A stretch of DNA of 64,000 nt, taken from Bifidobacterium tsurumiense. GTDB lineage: Bacteria; Actinomycetota; Actinomycetes; Actinomycetales; Bifidobacteriaceae. Shown here piece by piece: positions 47,618 through 57,142 of this stretch. A program made the translations under genes and the position numbers. How positions within the stretch are numbered: the first letter of the stretch is position 1; each line of letters opens with the position of its first letter. The notes under the pieces are model-generated. The model searched no databases. It worked only from the letters and a program-made list of their open reading frames with translations, and was not told where the DNA came from. The stretch lies in the NCBI RefSeq assembly GCF_000741765.1, contig NZ_JGZU01000015.1, forward strand, positions 186,001 through 250,000, read 5' to 3'.

Positions 47618-48619
47618 ATGAGTGCCACGCATTCTATGGCATCTACGGCGCAGCAGCCGAAAGAAAACCAAGTCGATCAGAATTCCGATTTCTCTGTTGA
47701 TGGCGCTACTCGCCAATCAGCAAAGGATAATCCGACTTCACCTCAGATGATTCAAACCATTCAAGCCATTTGGAAGAAAGTTCGCGAAAGCAATCCTTTG
47801 ACCCACTGCATAACCAATACAGTGGTGCAATTCTTGAGCGCCAACGTATTGTTGGCTGCCGGGGCTTCTCCCGCAATGGTGGATATTGCAGGTGAATCCG
47901 GTGATTTTGCAGCCATGGCGTCTGCTCTGCTTATCAACCTTGGAACTCCCAATCCAGAGCAACGCAAAGCAGTTCCCGAAGCCGTCGCGTCTGCAAGAGA
48001 ACATGGAAAACCGTGGGTTTTGGATCCTGTCGGTGTAGGTGCGCTCCGTATTCGCACCGAGCTCGCAGTCAGGATTTTGGATTACCAACCCACGATTATC
48101 CGAGGCAATGCTTCTGAAATCATCACATTGAACAATGTCTCCGGTGGCACGCCTACGGCATCCAGCGGCAAGGGTGTGGATGCCGGCGATTCCGTTGATT
48201 CGGCAATCCCCGCAGCACAGGAACTTGCAAAACGCACGGGCGCAGTGGTCGCTGTTTCCGGACCTTTGGATCTGATCACCGATGGCTCTCGTATTTTGCG
48301 TTGCGGCAATGGCGATGCCTTACTCACACTTGTTACCGGTGGCGGTTGCTCTTTGGGCGCTTATCTTGCAGCCTTCGCATCAACTGGCGAAGACCCATTG
48401 CTCTGTGCCGCTGCTGCCCATGCATGCTATGGAATCGCCGCGCAACATGCGGCCGCCATCGCAAAGGGCCCTGGCACCTTTGCCGCCTATTTCCTTGATG
48501 CTCTCACTTCAATAAACGAGGGTGATATTGCCGCCGAGGCACGCATATTCCCACAGGATATTCCATCTGATGACACATCAGATTCGCAGGCATCCTCTGC
48601 CAGCATTCAGGAGGCGTGA
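47618..48619 (+). CDS. thiM: Hydroxyethylthiazole kinase
   Basis: A 333-residue salvage kinase that phosphorylates 4-methyl-5-(2-hydroxyethyl)thiazole. The first ~50 residues are a polar extension; the ribokinase-like core begins VRESNPLTHCITNTVVQFLSANVLLAAGASPAM and includes GTPNPEQRKAV, KPWVLDPVGVGALRIRT, IRGNASEI and GNGDALLTLVTGGGCSLGAYLAAF. ATG 47618 follows GGAGG by 8 nt, inside the riboswitch-controlled region. The stop is 1 nt before the next gene's ATG. Confidence 0.95.
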   Translation: MSATHSMASTAQQPKENQVDQNSDFSVDGATRQSAKDNPTSPQMIQTIQAIWKKVRESNPLTHCITNTVVQFLSANVLLAAGASPAMVDIAGESGDFAAMASALLINLGTPNPEQRKAVPEAVASAREHGKPWVLDPVGVGALRIRTELAVRILDYQPTIIRGNASEIITLNNVSGGTPTASSGKGVDAGDSVDSAIPAAQELAKRTGAVVAVSGPLDLITDGSRILRCGNGDALLTLVTGGGCSLGAYLAAFASTGEDPLLCAAAAHACYGIAAQHAAAIAKGPGTFAAYFLDALTSINEGDIAAEARIFPQDIPSDDTSDSQASSASIQEA

Positions 48620-48620
48620 A

Positions 48621-51095
48621 ATGACAGACATTCAAGCCTCTATGGAGAACACACTCAACGCCGTCTCAATAAATAATCATTCAAAGCAACGCAATACCAT
48701 CCAAGATGGCATATATCTGGTTACCGATCCGGGGATGTCAATGGCTCGGCTGGGCAAGCCTTCTCATGGAGACGATAAACAATGGCACCGCGAGGCAATC
48801 GACGCCACTCTGGATTTGGTGAAGCAAACCAGCGAGGCAGGCATCCGAACCATTCAGTTACGCTGGAAAGGCGTCGATGCCGGATATTTCCTTGACTTGG
48901 CTCTTGCAGCCTACGAGGAAGCCGTTCCAGGTACATCCATCATTATCAATGACCGTATTGATGTGTTTCTTGCCTCGCGTCAGCAGGGTGCCGATATTCA
49001 CGGCATTCATATCGGGCAAACCGATCTTCCTGCTCCCGTAGTGCGAGCAATGGTGGGGCAGCGTCCGCATATCGGCTGGTCTGCAGCCAGCGATGCCGAA
49101 CTTGAAGCCGCCAATGCCATGCCGGATGTTATCGATGCTGTAGGCACAGGAGTGCTGCGCCATACCAATACCAAACCAAATGCTCCACATGCCATGGGTT
49201 TTGAAGGCTTGGAGAGAGCTTGTGCCATAAGCAAGCACCCGCTTATCGCAATCGGCGGCATTGTTCCGGAGGATATTCCTCAGCTCGCTCAGATTCCTGT
49301 TGCCGCTATTGCCATGGTCTCCGCAATAGTCGCAGCCAAGGATCCTGCGCAGACCGCTGCTCGATGCTTGCAGTTGTGGCACGAGAATCGCCCACGAAGT
49401 GAGCCATTTGTCTCAATATGCTGTCGACTTTGCAATGTGAATGGAACAATAATGAATAATCAAATCCCACGTATCTTGTCGATCGCAGGAACCGACCCCA
49501 CAGGCGGGGCGGGATTACATGCCGATCTCAAATCAATCAGTGCCGCAGGCGGGTTTGCCATGGGTGCTGTCACCGCCATCGTCGCGCAGAATACCAATGG
49601 CGTAACCAGTATCGAAATGCCAAGCGACGATATTGTGACTGCCCAATTGAACGCAGTCAGCGATGATGTCGAAATCGACGGCGTCAAGATTGGCATGTTG
49701 GGCACTACTGACGTTATCTCCACGGTAAGGGCTTGGCTGGAACAGCATAACGCCCCCGTTGTGGTTCTGGATCCGGTCATGGTGGCCACTTCAGGCGACC
49801 GGTTGCTGGTTCCTAAAGCCGAAGCCGCACTACTCGATATGCTGCATCTCGCAGACTACATCACCCCGAATATTCCCGAATTGGAAGTCATTGCCGGAGT
49901 GGCACAAGGCAGCATTGATTCGCCTGAGGCTGCACAATCCGCGGCTCAACGCGTAGCCCAACGATTCCATGTGCGCGTGGTGATGAAGGGTGGTCACTTA
50001 AGTGACGAAGTGCTGAGCAATGCCATTGTCGATGAAAGCGGCGTGATTGCACAGGTCACATGCCCTCGAGTTCACACTTCAAGCACCCACGGCACAGGCT
50101 GCTCCATGTCATCTGCTCTGGCAACACGGCTTGCTGCAGGAGAAAGCGCCCAGGATGCGTTGAGCTGGGTTACCTCATGGTTGTATGAATCAATTAGCCA
50201 CGGTGAAGCATTGCATGTCGGACATGGCCATGGTCCGGTTGACCATATGCACCGGCTGCGCAGGCTGGCCTCGGCGGCATCTAACCGTCCGTGGCCTTCA
50301 TATCGCCTTTCAGCTGAGGAACTATTGTCCGGGGAAGGTGATGCCGCTGATTCTCCTGCACGGACAAACGCTTCCACAAGCACTTCATCACCTCAGATCG
50401 GACGACCAACCAAGCTCACCCGAGATTGGAACACCGATCCCCTCGTTCCTGCGGCCGGACCATGGACCCAACGCTTGTGGAACGCTTCTCGCCCAATAGT
50501 GCTGGGCACTCAGTCGTTGCCGTTCATCCAGGGACTTGCCGATGGCACGTTGCAAACCGACCATTTCACGGCCTATCAATTCCAGGATTTTCTGTATCTG
50601 AACCAGTACGCACGCGCCTTGGCTTGTCTCGGATCACGTGCCGTTGACGACCGCGAGCGTGCTCATTGGACGACCAGCGCCGCAGGCATCTCCCAAGAAG
50701 AACAGTCCCTGCACCGTGACTGGCTTTCTCACCATGACACATCGAATATCGAAACCGCCACATCCCCGATCACTGCGGGATATACCGATTTTCTACTGGC
50801 TCGAACCTGTGGAGAAGATTATCTGGTAGGGGCTGCGGCAGTGCTTCCCTGCTTCTGGTTGTATGCGCATATTGGTCTGCAACTTGTTGCCTACAACCGC
50901 GAGGATCACCCCTTCCATCGTTGGCTTTCAACATATGGAGACGCTGCTTTTACACAATCGACAGCCAGGGCTATTGCAATCGTTGAGCACCATATGGAAA
51001 CGGCATCTCCTGAACTGCGCGAGCAGGCCGCACGAGCATTCATGACCGCTTGCCAGTGGGAGCTGGAATTCTTCGACCAAACGGATAGGGATTAG
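48621..51095 (+). CDS. Trifunctional thiamin protein: ThiE-ThiD-TenA fusion
   Basis: An 824-residue chain with three enzymes. Residues ~30-265 are thiamin-phosphate synthase (GIYLVTDPGM, IQLRWKG, NDRIDVFLA, GIHIGQTDLP, GTGVL, AIGGI). Residues ~280-580 are HMP/HMP-phosphate kinase (SIAGTDPTGGAGLHADLKS, DPVMVATSGDRLL, MKGGH, STHGTGCSMSSAL). Residues ~605-824 are a TenA thiaminase II-type domain (DHFTAYQFQDFLYLNQYARAL, a Cys in VLPCFWLYAHIG, and ACQWELEFFDQ with the family's Glu). With ThiM it joins salvaged thiazole and pyrimidine into thiamin phosphate. GGAGG lies 6 nt upstream, overlapping the end of thiM, so the two are co-translated. Confidence 0.95.
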   Translation: MTDIQASMENTLNAVSINNHSKQRNTIQDGIYLVTDPGMSMARLGKPSHGDDKQWHREAIDATLDLVKQTSEAGIRTIQLRWKGVDAGYFLDLALAAYEEAVPGTSIIINDRIDVFLASRQQGADIHGIHIGQTDLPAPVVRAMVGQRPHIGWSAASDAELEAANAMPDVIDAVGTGVLRHTNTKPNAPHAMGFEGLERACAISKHPLIAIGGIVPEDIPQLAQIPVAAIAMVSAIVAAKDPAQTAARCLQLWHENRPRSEPFVSICCRLCNVNGTIMNNQIPRILSIAGTDPTGGAGLHADLKSISAAGGFAMGAVTAIVAQNTNGVTSIEMPSDDIVTAQLNAVSDDVEIDGVKIGMLGTTDVISTVRAWLEQHNAPVVVLDPVMVATSGDRLLVPKAEAALLDMLHLADYITPNIPELEVIAGVAQGSIDSPEAAQSAAQRVAQRFHVRVVMKGGHLSDEVLSNAIVDESGVIAQVTCPRVHTSSTHGTGCSMSSALATRLAAGESAQDALSWVTSWLYESISHGEALHVGHGHGPVDHMHRLRRLASAASNRPWPSYRLSAEELLSGEGDAADSPARTNASTSTSSPQIGRPTKLTRDWNTDPLVPAAGPWTQRLWNASRPIVLGTQSLPFIQGLADGTLQTDHFTAYQFQDFLYLNQYARALACLGSRAVDDRERAHWTTSAAGISQEEQSLHRDWLSHHDTSNIETATSPITAGYTDFLLARTCGEDYLVGAAAVLPCFWLYAHIGLQLVAYNREDHPFHRWLSTYGDAAFTQSTARAIAIVEHHMETASPELREQAARAFMTACQWELEFFDQTDRD

Positions 51096-51126
51096 TTCCG
51101 GCATACTCAAGAAGAAAATTCATTAC

Positions 51127-51164
51127 GTGGCATCCTGCGGAAACCTTCCAACGCGGGGTGCCAC
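51127..51164 (+). terminator. Hairpin downstream of the thiamin operon
   Basis: A 13-bp stem (GTGGCATCCTGCG with CGCGGGGTGCCAC, with G-U pairs) lies 32 nt after the thiE-thiD-tenA stop. The tail TTCGCTATG is poor in T, so termination strength is uncertain. Confidence 0.6.
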
Positions 51165-51257
51165 TTCGCTATGCAAGAGATTATCTGCGAGGGCCGGAAT
51201 TCCCTGCAACCAAGTGTCACCTTGCACGCAAACTCCTACATAAAGCGCATAAAGATA

Positions 51258-51287
51258 ATCCTCCTGAATCCGAAGATTCAGGAGGAT
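51258..51287 (-). terminator. Hairpin at the end of the rpsF-ssb-rpsR-rplI operon
   Basis: A 13-bp perfect stem (ATCCTCCTGAATC/GATTCAGGAGGAT) with a TTCG tetraloop on the minus strand, an unusually stable hairpin. The tail TATCTTTATG is only moderately T-rich. The stem pairs an AGGAGG with a CCTCCT, by chance or otherwise. Confidence 0.75.
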
Positions 51288-51374
51288 CTACGCTTAAGCT
51301 CGATCAGCCATCACTTATTCCTTAGGGATAAGTCAAGCCAATCTGATGATCGGACTCGTATGAGACCGAAAGGG

Positions 51375-51821
51375 TTACTCGGCCACGACCTTCACAGTGA
51401 AGGAAGCGCTGATTTCCGGATGCAGAGCCACGGTTGCGGGGAATTCGCCCGTGGTCTTGATGTTCTCCACCTTGATGGAGCGAGCATCGACAGCGGCCTT
51501 GGAGGACAATGCCTGAGCGATCGCCTCGTTGGAAATGCCGCCGAACAGCTTTCCGGATTCGGACACCTTTGCAGTGATTTCCACAACGGTGCCTTCGATG
51601 TTGCCCTTGGCTGCCACGGCGTCTTCACGGGTGGCAACAGCCTTGGCCAGACGAGCACGACGCATCGACTCGATCTGAGCGGCAGCATTCTTGGTCCAAG
51701 CGAATGCCAATCCCTGAGGAATCAGGTAGTTGCGAGCATAGCCGGCGCGGACGGTAACGACATCGCCGGAATGACCGAGGTTGGCAACGGTCTTCTTGAG
51801 AATAACTTTGGATTCAGCCAT
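51375..51821 (-). CDS. rplI: 50S ribosomal protein L9
   Basis: A 148-residue L9 with an N-terminal rRNA-binding domain ([38 protein letters not shown]), the long connecting helix and a C-terminal domain ([30 protein letters not shown]). AGGAGG lies 8 nt upstream of ATG 51821. Last gene of the operon, 15 nt after rpsR. Confidence 0.97.
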   Translation of the reverse strand: MAESKVILKKTVANLGHSGDVVTVRAGYARNYLIPQGLAFAWTKNAAAQIESMRRARLAKAVATREDAVAAKGNIEGTVVEITAKVSESGKLFGGISNEAIAQALSSKAAVDARSIKVENIKTTGEFPATVALHPEISASFTVKVVAE

Positions 51822-51836
51822 GATATGAGCCTCCTA

Positions 51837-52085
51837 TCAGCGACCCGAAGTGGCGTACGGCAGAAGAGCCATTTCGCGGGCGTTCTTCACTGCCTTCGCG
51901 ATTTCGCGCTGCTCCTGCACGGTCACGCCGGTAATACGACGGGAACGGATCTTGCCGCGGTCGGACACGAACTTGCGCAGCAAGGCGACATCCTTGTAAT
52001 CGATCTCGGTGATCTTAGCGGCCTTCAGTGGGTTTGGCTTCTTCTTAAACGGTTTGACCGGCGGTTGCGGCCTCTTGCGTGACAT
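51837..52085 (-). CDS. rpsR: 30S ribosomal protein S18
   Basis: An 82-residue S18. [50 protein letters not shown] is the conserved core that binds next to S6 on the 30S platform. No CxxC zinc motif is present, so it is a C-minus form. AAGGAG lies 8 nt upstream. Located between ssb and rplI. Confidence 0.97.
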   Translation of the reverse strand: MSRKRPQPPVKPFKKKPNPLKAAKITEIDYKDVALLRKFVSDRGKIRSRRITGVTVQEQREIAKAVKNAREMALLPYATSGR

Positions 52086-52142
52086 CTGATGTTCTCCTTA
52101 AAACTGATTATCTGTGTATCGCTATGAATGGTTGAAGAGTTA

Positions 52143-52739
52143 TTAGAACTCTGGTTCGTCGGAATCGCCGCCAAAGTCCGAACTCGCACCAAAGGATGCG
52201 AATCCATCATTCGACGATGCAGGTGTGCTCCAGGGATCCGTGCCCTGTGCGGCAGGTGCGGATGCGCCACCGGAGTATCCAGCGCCGCCGGAATAGCCAG
52301 TGCCACCTTGATATCCACCGGCATTGCCGCCCGCATTTCCTGCGAAGCCGCCACGATTTCCGGCAAAACCACCCTGTGCAGAGATTCGAGTCACCTGCGC
52401 AGTGGCATTGCTCAATGCAGGACCGATATCGTCGATAAGCAATTCCATAGCCCCACGAGCATCAGGCTGATTGGGGTTTGGGCGGCCTTCGCGCAAACGT
52501 CCCTGAACAATAACGCGCATGCCCTTGGCCAAGGACTGGCTGATATGCTGAGCCAAATCACCAAAAGCTACACCACCGATGGCCATATGATCGCCATCTT
52601 CCCATTCGTTGGTTTGACGATTGCGTTGACGTGAAGATGCAATGATGAACACACGTACCCAATCGTTACCATTTGCCGACTTGCGTAATTCCGGATCAGT
52701 ACCCAGATTTCCGATAACGGTTATGGTTGGCACTGCCAT
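52143..52739 (-). CDS. ssb: Single-stranded DNA-binding protein
   Basis: A 198-residue SSB. The OB fold covers residues 1-110 (TITVIGNLGTDPELRKSANGNDWVRVFIIAS, then VIVQGRLRE). A Gly/Ala-rich flexible linker with GGYQGGTGYSGG repeats follows, ending in the acidic tip SDEPEF, which replaces the usual DDDIPF but keeps the acidic and aromatic end used to bind partner proteins. AAGG lies 8 nt upstream of ATG 52739. In the rpsF-ssb-rpsR-rplI operon. Confidence 0.96.
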   Translation of the reverse strand: MAVPTITVIGNLGTDPELRKSANGNDWVRVFIIASSRQRNRQTNEWEDGDHMAIGGVAFGDLAQHISQSLAKGMRVIVQGRLREGRPNPNQPDARGAMELLIDDIGPALSNATAQVTRISAQGGFAGNRGGFAGNAGGNAGGYQGGTGYSGGAGYSGGASAPAAQGTDPWSTPASSNDGFASFGASSDFGGDSDEPEF

Positions 52740-52792
52740 GGCGCTACCTTCTTACTTCATAGCTGTCAATGCTGTTGGCGACGAATCGTCGT

Positions 52793-53089
52793 TTACTTGG
52801 CGTCCTTGCGAAGAATCTTCGTGCGGATCACAGACTCGTTGAGGTTGAGCACACGGTCGAGCTCATCACTCACGGCAGGTTCAGCGGTGTAATTCACCAC
52901 AACGTAGTTGCCTTCGGTCTTTCCGGCAATCTCATAAGCGAGCTTACGGCGTCCCCAGTAATCGGTTCCGTCAACAGAACCGCCTTCCTTGGTGACGAGT
53001 TCCAGATACTGCTCGGTCAACTTCTTCAGACCGCGCTCATCCAGCTCAGAATCAGCGATGAACATCAGTTCGTACTTATGCGCAGACAT
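52793..53089 (-). CDS. rpsF: 30S ribosomal protein S6
   Basis: A 98-residue S6 that binds 16S rRNA together with S18. The sequence KYELMFIADSELDERGLKKL, WGRRKLAYEIAGKTEGNYVVVNYTAEP and LNLNESVIRTKILRKD is typical. ATG 53089 has AGGAGG 6 nt upstream, better than the adjacent GTG 53092. First gene of its operon; a hairpin lies in its leader. Confidence 0.97.
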   Translation of the reverse strand: MSAHKYELMFIADSELDERGLKKLTEQYLELVTKEGGSVDGTDYWGRRKLAYEIAGKTEGNYVVVNYTAEPAVSDELDRVLNLNESVIRTKILRKDAK

Positions 53090-53114
53090 CACCCACCTCC
53101 TTCGGACTATTCGG

Positions 53115-53131
53115 CCGTGGCCTTTCCACGG
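53115..53131 (-). promoter_or_regulatory. Leader hairpin upstream of rpsF
   Basis: CCGTGG and CCACGG form a 6-bp stem with a 5-nt loop in the rpsF leader, followed by CCGAATAGTCCGAAGGAGG on the minus strand. S6:S18-binding leader motifs in other bacteria are hairpins with a conserved CCGA element next to the start codon; this resembles one but I have not matched the full motif. Confidence 0.35.
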
Positions 53132-53208
53132 CAGGAGTGTGTTTGCGTGCTGAACGCGAGACTAAGTTTCGCGCACAACCTCGCAATGGTAACTCGAAGC
53201 ACTGACTT

Positions 53209-54651
53209 TTAGTCAAGAGTCATACCGATGCAATTATTGGCATCGTAGCCATTGGCAGGGCACCAAGCATTGGCGTCGTCCTGGGATCCGAAAGTCTCGC
53301 CCGAGAGCATGACGTAGTAATCCGCTGCATGACCGTTGCGCGTGTAATAACTATAATCGGCTCCCCAAAGCAATACGGTCTTGGGATGCTTGACGTGCAA
53401 GGTAAGGAACTGCTCGTAGATATCAAGGTACTTCCATACCTTGCCGTCGGCATCCATATCAAATTTCTTGCTGGAAAGCTGAGTAGTGGACTGACCTTGT
53501 AATGCCTGCACTGCAGTTGCATCATGTTTCAATTGCCAGCTCAAGGCCAACTGGGCGTATCGTTCGGCATCTTCACTCGAAATATCGCCACCGGTTAATG
53601 CGTTACCATCAGCTGCTCCGCCACTTCCCTGCTGACCTTTCTGCCATACGACTTCGGTATTATCCGTTGTCATTTGGTCTGCTGGTCGCCAATACTGTCG
53701 AGAACCAAATTCCAGAGCTACATCGCTAGCCTTCCCCTTATTCAGGGTTATCGGTTTCTTGGAAAAATCGAATACAGCTGACGCAATGACATCGCCATCA
53801 GAATCCTTGACGCTGACCTTGATGCCCGATTCCTTGAACTGCTGTTTATCTCCGTCACAAGAGGAATCGACATTCAAATAAGCGACCAAAGAATTGCCTT
53901 GCTGCGCAACCTTTTCCACCCTCGCATCCGAAATCGTTGAGCAAGTGGTATCAGAGGAATCTTTATCCGTCCCCTTCGAACTGTCCGAGGAACTTTCAGG
54001 AGTTGCAGAGGCCGATGAAGTGGTTTGTGATTGGGCTTGCTGGCTGGAATCATTACCGGATTCCCTTCCCCAGACGAACCACCAAACCAAGCCACCAATA
54101 ATTGCCAAAACCACAATGGCTGCAACAATGATCGCTATTATGCGGCCGCGCTTGGGTTTATCTTCTTCCTCCAAAAATCCGCCTTCTTCACCTTGTACTG
54201 CCGGAGGCACCGGGGAAGCGCCAGCATACGCTGCATCAGACGGAACTGACGGTGCCGCGAATTGTGCCGGAGGTTGGACCGGCAGTGGTTGCACTGGAGG
54301 TTGCTGAATCGGCTGGACAGGCTGCGGGACCTCGGCGGATCTATCGTTCGGAGCTGTCGTGACCGGCGAAACGACCGCTATAGGCGCTGTTGCGGCACTG
54401 GTGCCGCCCACAAGTGCTGAGCCATCCGTACCGCTATGCAATTTCGCACCGCATGAAATGCAGAATTGCATATTCTCTTCCACCGGTTGACCGCAGTTAG
54501 GACATACCTCGCTATTTGCTGGCTGCTGGCTTTGGGTATCTTGATCCGGTTGTTGAGATTCCAATTCTGGATCCGGCTGCCTTGTGCCGCAATTCGTGCA
54601 GAATACGTCATCGTCCTGCAATTCGGCACCACATTGAATACATGCTTTCAT
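53209..54651 (-). CDS. Zinc-ribbon single-pass membrane protein of unknown function
   Basis: A 480-residue protein. Two zinc ribbons lie at the cytoplasmic N-terminus (CIQCG...CTNCG at 4-21 and CPNCG...CISCG near 50-70), then a Pro/Gln/Val-rich linker, one membrane helix near 168-191 (IIAIIVAAIVVLAIIGGLVWWFVWG), a Ser/Thr-rich stretch and an extracytoplasmic domain of ~260 residues with a paired Cys (DTTCS and DSSCDG). ATG 54651 follows GGAGAA by 7 nt. It resembles the larger zinc-ribbon membrane protein at 60396 in plan but not in membrane topology. No function can be assigned. Confidence 0.82.
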   Translation of the reverse strand: MKACIQCGAELQDDDVFCTNCGTRQPDPELESQQPDQDTQSQQPANSEVCPNCGQPVEENMQFCISCGAKLHSGTDGSALVGGTSAATAPIAVVSPVTTAPNDRSAEVPQPVQPIQQPPVQPLPVQPPAQFAAPSVPSDAAYAGASPVPPAVQGEEGGFLEEEDKPKRGRIIAIIVAAIVVLAIIGGLVWWFVWGRESGNDSSQQAQSQTTSSASATPESSSDSSKGTDKDSSDTTCSTISDARVEKVAQQGNSLVAYLNVDSSCDGDKQQFKESGIKVSVKDSDGDVIASAVFDFSKKPITLNKGKASDVALEFGSRQYWRPADQMTTDNTEVVWQKGQQGSGGAADGNALTGGDISSEDAERYAQLALSWQLKHDATAVQALQGQSTTQLSSKKFDMDADGKVWKYLDIYEQFLTLHVKHPKTVLLWGADYSYYTRNGHAADYYVMLSGETFGSQDDANAWCPANGYDANNCIGMTLD

Positions 54652-54863
54652 ACCGCACTTCTCCCATATGAATTTGGCTCCTACGGGCAATCTTAGCAAT
54701 ATTCAAAACAGCCATGCCCTTGGTTGGCAATGCGACTGATATTGCACTGTGTACCATGAATGCGTCATTGCCTTGCTGACATCCACGGATGCGTGGCCCT
54801 GACTCGGGTCATGATGCCGCTTACTTGCTAGATGAATCTAGCGGGACAGAAGCGCATATCCAG

Positions 54864-55907
54864 TCACGTCACAATTGAATTGCGCTCTATGATGCTGCAG
54901 CGCATAGCGGTTTTAGTATCATCCTGAGCACTTATCTGCTCAACGCATTCATCGTGTAACACACTGACAGCATCTTCGCCGTCAATAATTGATACCAGTT
55001 GGCGCACAGCCTCAAAACCCATTGCATAATGGGGCAACTCCAATGTGGTCAGCGAAGGTTTGAGCACCTCAATAATAAACGGCTGGTTATCGATACTAAT
55101 TACAGAAACATCAGTACCAATTTGAATTCCACGCCGCCTCGCTTCCTCGTAGATAAACGTCGCACGTACATCGTTGAAACAAAAGATGCCGTCCGGTCGG
55201 ATTTCATCAAACATCCTCTTCGCTTCATCCGCAGCATTCGTGGATTCCAGAACATTAATCACCAAACTCTCGTCGAATGGAATCCCACCGTCCTTGAGAG
55301 CGCGACGGTACCCTGCATACCTATCTCGTTGCGCAATAATCATCGTCTCAGAACCGAAATATACAATCCGTCTGCATCCAGCTTTGATTAATCGATTTGT
55401 CGCATCATAACCGGCAAGCTCGTCATCCGGGAATATCGACGGTTTCCTGCCAGCCGCATCCTCCCCATCTGCCACTACGATCGGACTATTGGCCAATGAA
55501 GAAGGGATGTCAACCGTTCGGTGATACATTAGGGCATACAGGAAACCGTCCACATTGTATCTGCGCAATGCGTTGATCTCCTGGCTTTCCATTTGACTGT
55601 CATAATTGGTATTCGCAACCAAGCAAACATATCCGAGTCTTCTCGCCGCCTCCTGCGCACCTTGAAGAACTCTTCCAGCATATGGGGATGTCACGATCTC
55701 ATCGGTAATAAAACCCAACGTATGTGATCTGCCTGTGCGCAACGTTCGCGCCACCGAATTCGGTTTATACCCCATGGCCTGAGCGACATCTCGAACATGC
55801 TGTGCCACACCATTACTGACACGATGGTGGTACTTATTGTTCATCACCAAAGAGACCGTGCAAACAGAAACACCTGCTTCGCTGGCAATATCTTTGATCG
55901 ATACCAA
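54864..55907 (-). CDS. LacI-family transcriptional regulator
   Basis: A 347-residue sugar-responsive repressor. The HTH is at residues 3-24 (SIKDIASEAGVSVCTVSLVMNN), followed by the hinge (AMGYKPNSVARTLRTGRSHTLGFI) and a periplasmic-binding-protein-like effector domain (GCRRIVYFG, DGIFCFNDVRATFIYEEARRRGI, VSVISIDNQPF). The start is TTG 55907 with only a weak GGGAT upstream. It lies 286 nt downstream of the CUT1 permease genes on the same strand and is the obvious candidate for the GTCAAWCGWTTGAC operators in front of that operon. Confidence 0.92.
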   Translation of the reverse strand: MVSIKDIASEAGVSVCTVSLVMNNKYHHRVSNGVAQHVRDVAQAMGYKPNSVARTLRTGRSHTLGFITDEIVTSPYAGRVLQGAQEAARRLGYVCLVANTNYDSQMESQEINALRRYNVDGFLYALMYHRTVDIPSSLANSPIVVADGEDAAGRKPSIFPDDELAGYDATNRLIKAGCRRIVYFGSETMIIAQRDRYAGYRRALKDGGIPFDESLVINVLESTNAADEAKRMFDEIRPDGIFCFNDVRATFIYEEARRRGIQIGTDVSVISIDNQPFIIEVLKPSLTTLELPHYAMGFEAVRQLVSIIDGEDAVSVLHDECVEQISAQDDTKTAMRCSIIERNSIVT

Positions 55908-56192
55908 TAATCAATCCCATCCACTTATGTCTGCGCTAGCTAATGCGAGAAGTATATCAATCTTCATGCATCAACTCCCCCATCCAGCACAAGCCGATCC
56001 CTGCTATGACACATAGTAAATCATTACTTGCTCACGTTGCTCAGGTGAGGGCCATTTGGAAAGGCGGCGATACAATGCCGACCGCCAATCCAATTTTCCG
56101 CTCGAACTGTCCTGCGGGTCGACTGTAATGCCCAAGGCTTTGTGCAACGCACTATTGCCAGTTTGCAATACGCGGCGCATTGAAATGCAGTC

Positions 56193-57128
56193 TTAGCCCT
56201 TAACAGCTCCCAACATCACACCCTTGTTGAAGTACTTTTGCAAGAATGGGTACAACACAAGCAGGGGCAAAGTTGAGACAATGATGATGCCAAACTTGAT
56301 TTGGTCTGCTGCCTGTTGTTGCGCAGCCGCGTTGACATTGGTTCCCGTCCCCTGCGCCACCAATAGCAGTTGTTGCAGAACTACTTGCAAAGGTTGTTTT
56401 TTATCATCGGTGATATAAATCAGACCTGTCATGAAGTCGTTCCAATGACCTACGAAATAATACAATCCGATTACCGCTAGTATTGCCGAACTCAGTGGCA
56501 ACACAATCTTGAAGAAATATCCGAAATAGCTCAGCCCATCAATTTGCGCCGCATCATGCAACTCCTCAGGGATGGACGTTTCAAAGAAGGAACGCGCCAC
56601 AATGACGTTATACACCGATACAGCACCAGGCAGGATGAACACCCACATGCTGTTATTGATGCCCAAGCTTTTATATAGCAAATAATTGGGTATCAAACCG
56701 CCACTGATAAACATGGTGACGGTAAACAAGAACATGATGATTCGCCGTGGTTTGAATTCGACGCGCGATAATGCAAATGCGCACGGAATCGTGACTGCCA
56801 TATTCACTGCGGTGCCCACGACGGAATACATAATCGTATTGATATATCCCTGCCATATTCGAGGATTGGAGAACACTTTTGCATAACCTATGAGATTAAT
56901 CCCTTTGGGCAGCAAAGTGACTTCACCTCCCGAAACGCTATTGGGATTCGAGAAGGAAGCGATGATCACAAACCATAGCGGATACAACACCGCCACAACG
57001 GCGAACAGGATCAGCATTTTGATGACCAGATCCACAATACGGTCACCCGGCTTGAGTTTCTGCTTAACGGGCTTGTTCCATGGAATATCGTGCTTGTTTG
57101 TGCCAACGGTCTTAGTCGATGTATCCAT
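56193..57128 (-). CDS. CUT1 sugar ABC transporter permease (LplC/MalG type)
   Basis: A 311-residue permease with six predicted helices. The EAA loop is present as ARSFFETSIPEELHDAAQIDGLSYFGYFFKIVLPLS, where it contacts the ATPase. GGAGG lies 7 nt upstream of ATG 57128. It forms the membrane pore with the preceding gene (14-nt gap). No ATPase gene is nearby; bifidobacterial CUT1 systems commonly share one MsmK-like ATPase encoded elsewhere. Confidence 0.92.
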   Translation of the reverse strand: MDTSTKTVGTNKHDIPWNKPVKQKLKPGDRIVDLVIKMLILFAVVAVLYPLWFVIIASFSNPNSVSGGEVTLLPKGINLIGYAKVFSNPRIWQGYINTIMYSVVGTAVNMAVTIPCAFALSRVEFKPRRIIMFLFTVTMFISGGLIPNYLLYKSLGINNSMWVFILPGAVSVYNVIVARSFFETSIPEELHDAAQIDGLSYFGYFFKIVLPLSSAILAVIGLYYFVGHWNDFMTGLIYITDDKKQPLQVVLQQLLLVAQGTGTNVNAAAQQQAADQIKFGIIIVSTLPLLVLYPFLQKYFNKGVMLGAVKG

Positions 57129-57142
57129 AATGATTCCTCCCC

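Noticed and set aside
51171..52082. A 303-codon plus-strand frame over rplI and rpsR
   Set aside because: Both ribosomal proteins on the minus strand are certain; the plus-strand frame is a shadow and reads through the terminator at 51258-51287.
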